Shown piece by piece: positions 6,133 to 7,045 of a DNA stretch of 7,045 bases (its first letter is position 1; every line of letters begins with the position of its first letter). The position numbers were made by a program, and so were the translations under genes. The DNA lies in the NCBI GenBank assembly GCA_946641795.1, contig CAMPBZ010000059.1, positions 1 to 7,045 of the forward strand, written 5' to 3'. The notes beneath the pieces are model-generated. The model saw only the letters and a program-made list of their open reading frames with translations, did no database searches and had not been told where the DNA came from. The stretch is from an uncultured Clostridia bacterium (lineage in GTDB: Bacteria; Bacillota; Clostridia; Oscillospirales; CAG-272).

Positions 6133-7020
6133 TCATTTGGAGTGGTGCTGTTTTGCCGCCTCGGCCAGCAGAATGGCGGCGGCGGTGGAAACGTTGAAGG
6201 AATTGACCTTTCCGTAAAGCGGAATGGAAAGAACGCCGTCGCAGGTCTTGCGAACAATTTGGGAAACGCCCTCCCCCTCGCTGCCCAGCACAATGGCGCA
6301 GGGGCCTTTCAGGTCGGCCTCGTAAATGCTTTTGCCGTCGGCTTCGGCGGCATAGACCCAAATTCCTTTTTCCTTCAGACTTTCAACGGTGGAGGCAATG
6401 TTTGCCACCTTTGCAACGGCAAGGTGCTCCAAAGCCCCGGCCGACGCCTTGGTGACCAGCGGGGTAAGCCCCACGGCACGGCGCTTGGAAATGATCAGCC
6501 CGTGCGCGCCGCAACATTCGGCACAGCGAATGATGGCGCCCAGGTTGTAAGGGTCGGTCACACCGTCGCAAAGCACAATCAGCGGATCCTCGCCGCGCTC
6601 TTTCGCAATGGAAAGGATCTCTTCCACCGTGCAGTAATCTTTTTCCGCGGCAAAGGCGATCACGCCCTGATGGGGCGCAAAGCCGGCAATGGCGTCCAGT
6701 TTTGGCTTTTCGGTTTCAATTACCGGAATGCCGCGTTCAATGGCCTGGGCCACCAGCAAAACGATCGACCCGGTGCGCTCGCCTTTTTGCACCAGCAGCT
6801 TGTCCACCGTTCTGCCGCCTTTGAGCAGCTCGCGAACGGCGTTCCTGCCGATCACGGCGCCCGACTGCACCTCGGCCTCCGAAAAAGCCGGCTGATTTTG
6901 CGCGCGGCGCGGCTTTTGCTCGCCGGTTTCTCTGCGCTCCCGCCCAAACGGCGGTCTCTTTTGGCGCGGACGGTCGGAATAATTGCCCGCCTCGGCTCGT
7001 TGCGGTTTCTTTTTTTGCAT
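6133..7020 (-). CDS. rlmB: 23S rRNA (guanosine-2'-O)-methyltransferase, RlmB/TrmH (SpoU) family
   Basis: This 295-residue SPOUT-class enzyme is predicted to transfer a methyl group from S-adenosylmethionine to a ribose 2'-OH in RNA. By similarity to RlmB the target is 23S rRNA G2251 (E. coli numbering) in the peptidyl-transferase loop. Residues 1-50 are a basic, probably flexible tail. Residues 55-124 are the SpoU substrate-binding domain (GRNAVRELL at 58-66; PHQGVIAFA at 116-124). The knotted catalytic domain shows motif 1 DGVTDPYNLGAIIRCAE (152-168), motif 2 VLGSEGEGVS (244-253) and motif 3 IPLYGKVNSFNVSTA (266-280). The expected N159, R165, E248 and N275 are present. Motif 3 reads SFNVS where SLNVS is usual. 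The ATG at 7020 has AAAAGGAA (7031-7038) ten bases upstream. It is the first visible gene of the operon; its promoter lies beyond the window edge. A related tRNA or other rRNA 2'-O-methyltransferase cannot be excluded. Confidence 0.9.
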   Translation of the reverse strand: MQKKKPQRAEAGNYSDRPRQKRPPFGRERRETGEQKPRRAQNQPAFSEAEVQSGAVIGRNAVRELLKGGRTVDKLLVQKGERTGSIVLLVAQAIERGIPVIETEKPKLDAIAGFAPHQGVIAFAAEKDYCTVEEILSIAKERGEDPLIVLCDGVTDPYNLGAIIRCAECCGAHGLIISKRRAVGLTPLVTKASAGALEHLAVAKVANIASTVESLKEKGIWVYAAEADGKSIYEADLKGPCAIVLGSEGEGVSQIVRKTCDGVLSIPLYGKVNSFNVSTAAAILLAEAAKQHHSK

Positions 7021-7045
7021 ACTCGATCGGTTCCTTTTGCAAAAC

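Noticed and set aside
5078..6217. A 379-codon Ser/Gly-rich plus-strand frame that looks like a low-complexity surface protein
   Set aside because: It is the antisense of the Glu/Pro-rich tail: GAA/CCG codons read backwards give TTC/CGG, which in this frame become Ser and Gly codons. It runs past the end of one real gene into the next with no start signal.

Overview
The window is GC-rich and densely coded, with all recognisable genes on the minus strand. Several traits suggest a Gram-positive, clostridia-like bacterium (Firmicutes/Bacillota): purine-rich AAAGGAG-type ribosome binding sites, a B12-binding-type radical SAM protein fused to its DUF2344 partner, a TrmH/SpoU-family RNA methyltransferase with a basic N-terminal tail, and a YwaF-like membrane protein. 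Placement below class is not possible from sequence reading alone.

Reading in the direction of transcription, from high to low coordinates, the layout is as follows. (1) 7020-6133 encodes a 23S rRNA 2'-O-ribose methyltransferase of the RlmB/TrmH type. (2) After a 39-bp gap, 6093-3148 encodes a 981-residue membrane protein with a very acidic Glu/Pro-rich tail. Its eight predicted membrane helices and soluble loop follow the order of a P1B-type ATPase, but the catalytic motifs appear lost. (3) After a 61-bp gap holding a small inverted repeat, 3086-447 encodes an 879-residue radical SAM protein fused to a DUF2344 domain. A strong intrinsic terminator at 403-441 closes this set. The three genes have short gaps and no obvious internal promoter, so they probably form one operon whose promoter lies upstream of the window. 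(4) A separate promoter (extended -10, TGGTATAAT) then drives a YwaF/TMEM164-like membrane protein gene cut by the window edge at base 1. An 18-bp inverted repeat lies at its predicted transcription start.

The outer two operon genes belong to families that modify, or are suspected to modify, RNA or ribosome-linked targets. The middle gene is the most unusual item: it looks like a pseudo-enzyme derived from a P-type ATPase, with Asn in place of the phosphorylated Asp, fused to a long disordered tail. No gene-free stretch exceeds 300 bases; the longest, 312-446, holds the terminator, promoter and inverted repeat. No RNA genes, insertion sequences or CRISPR arrays were seen.
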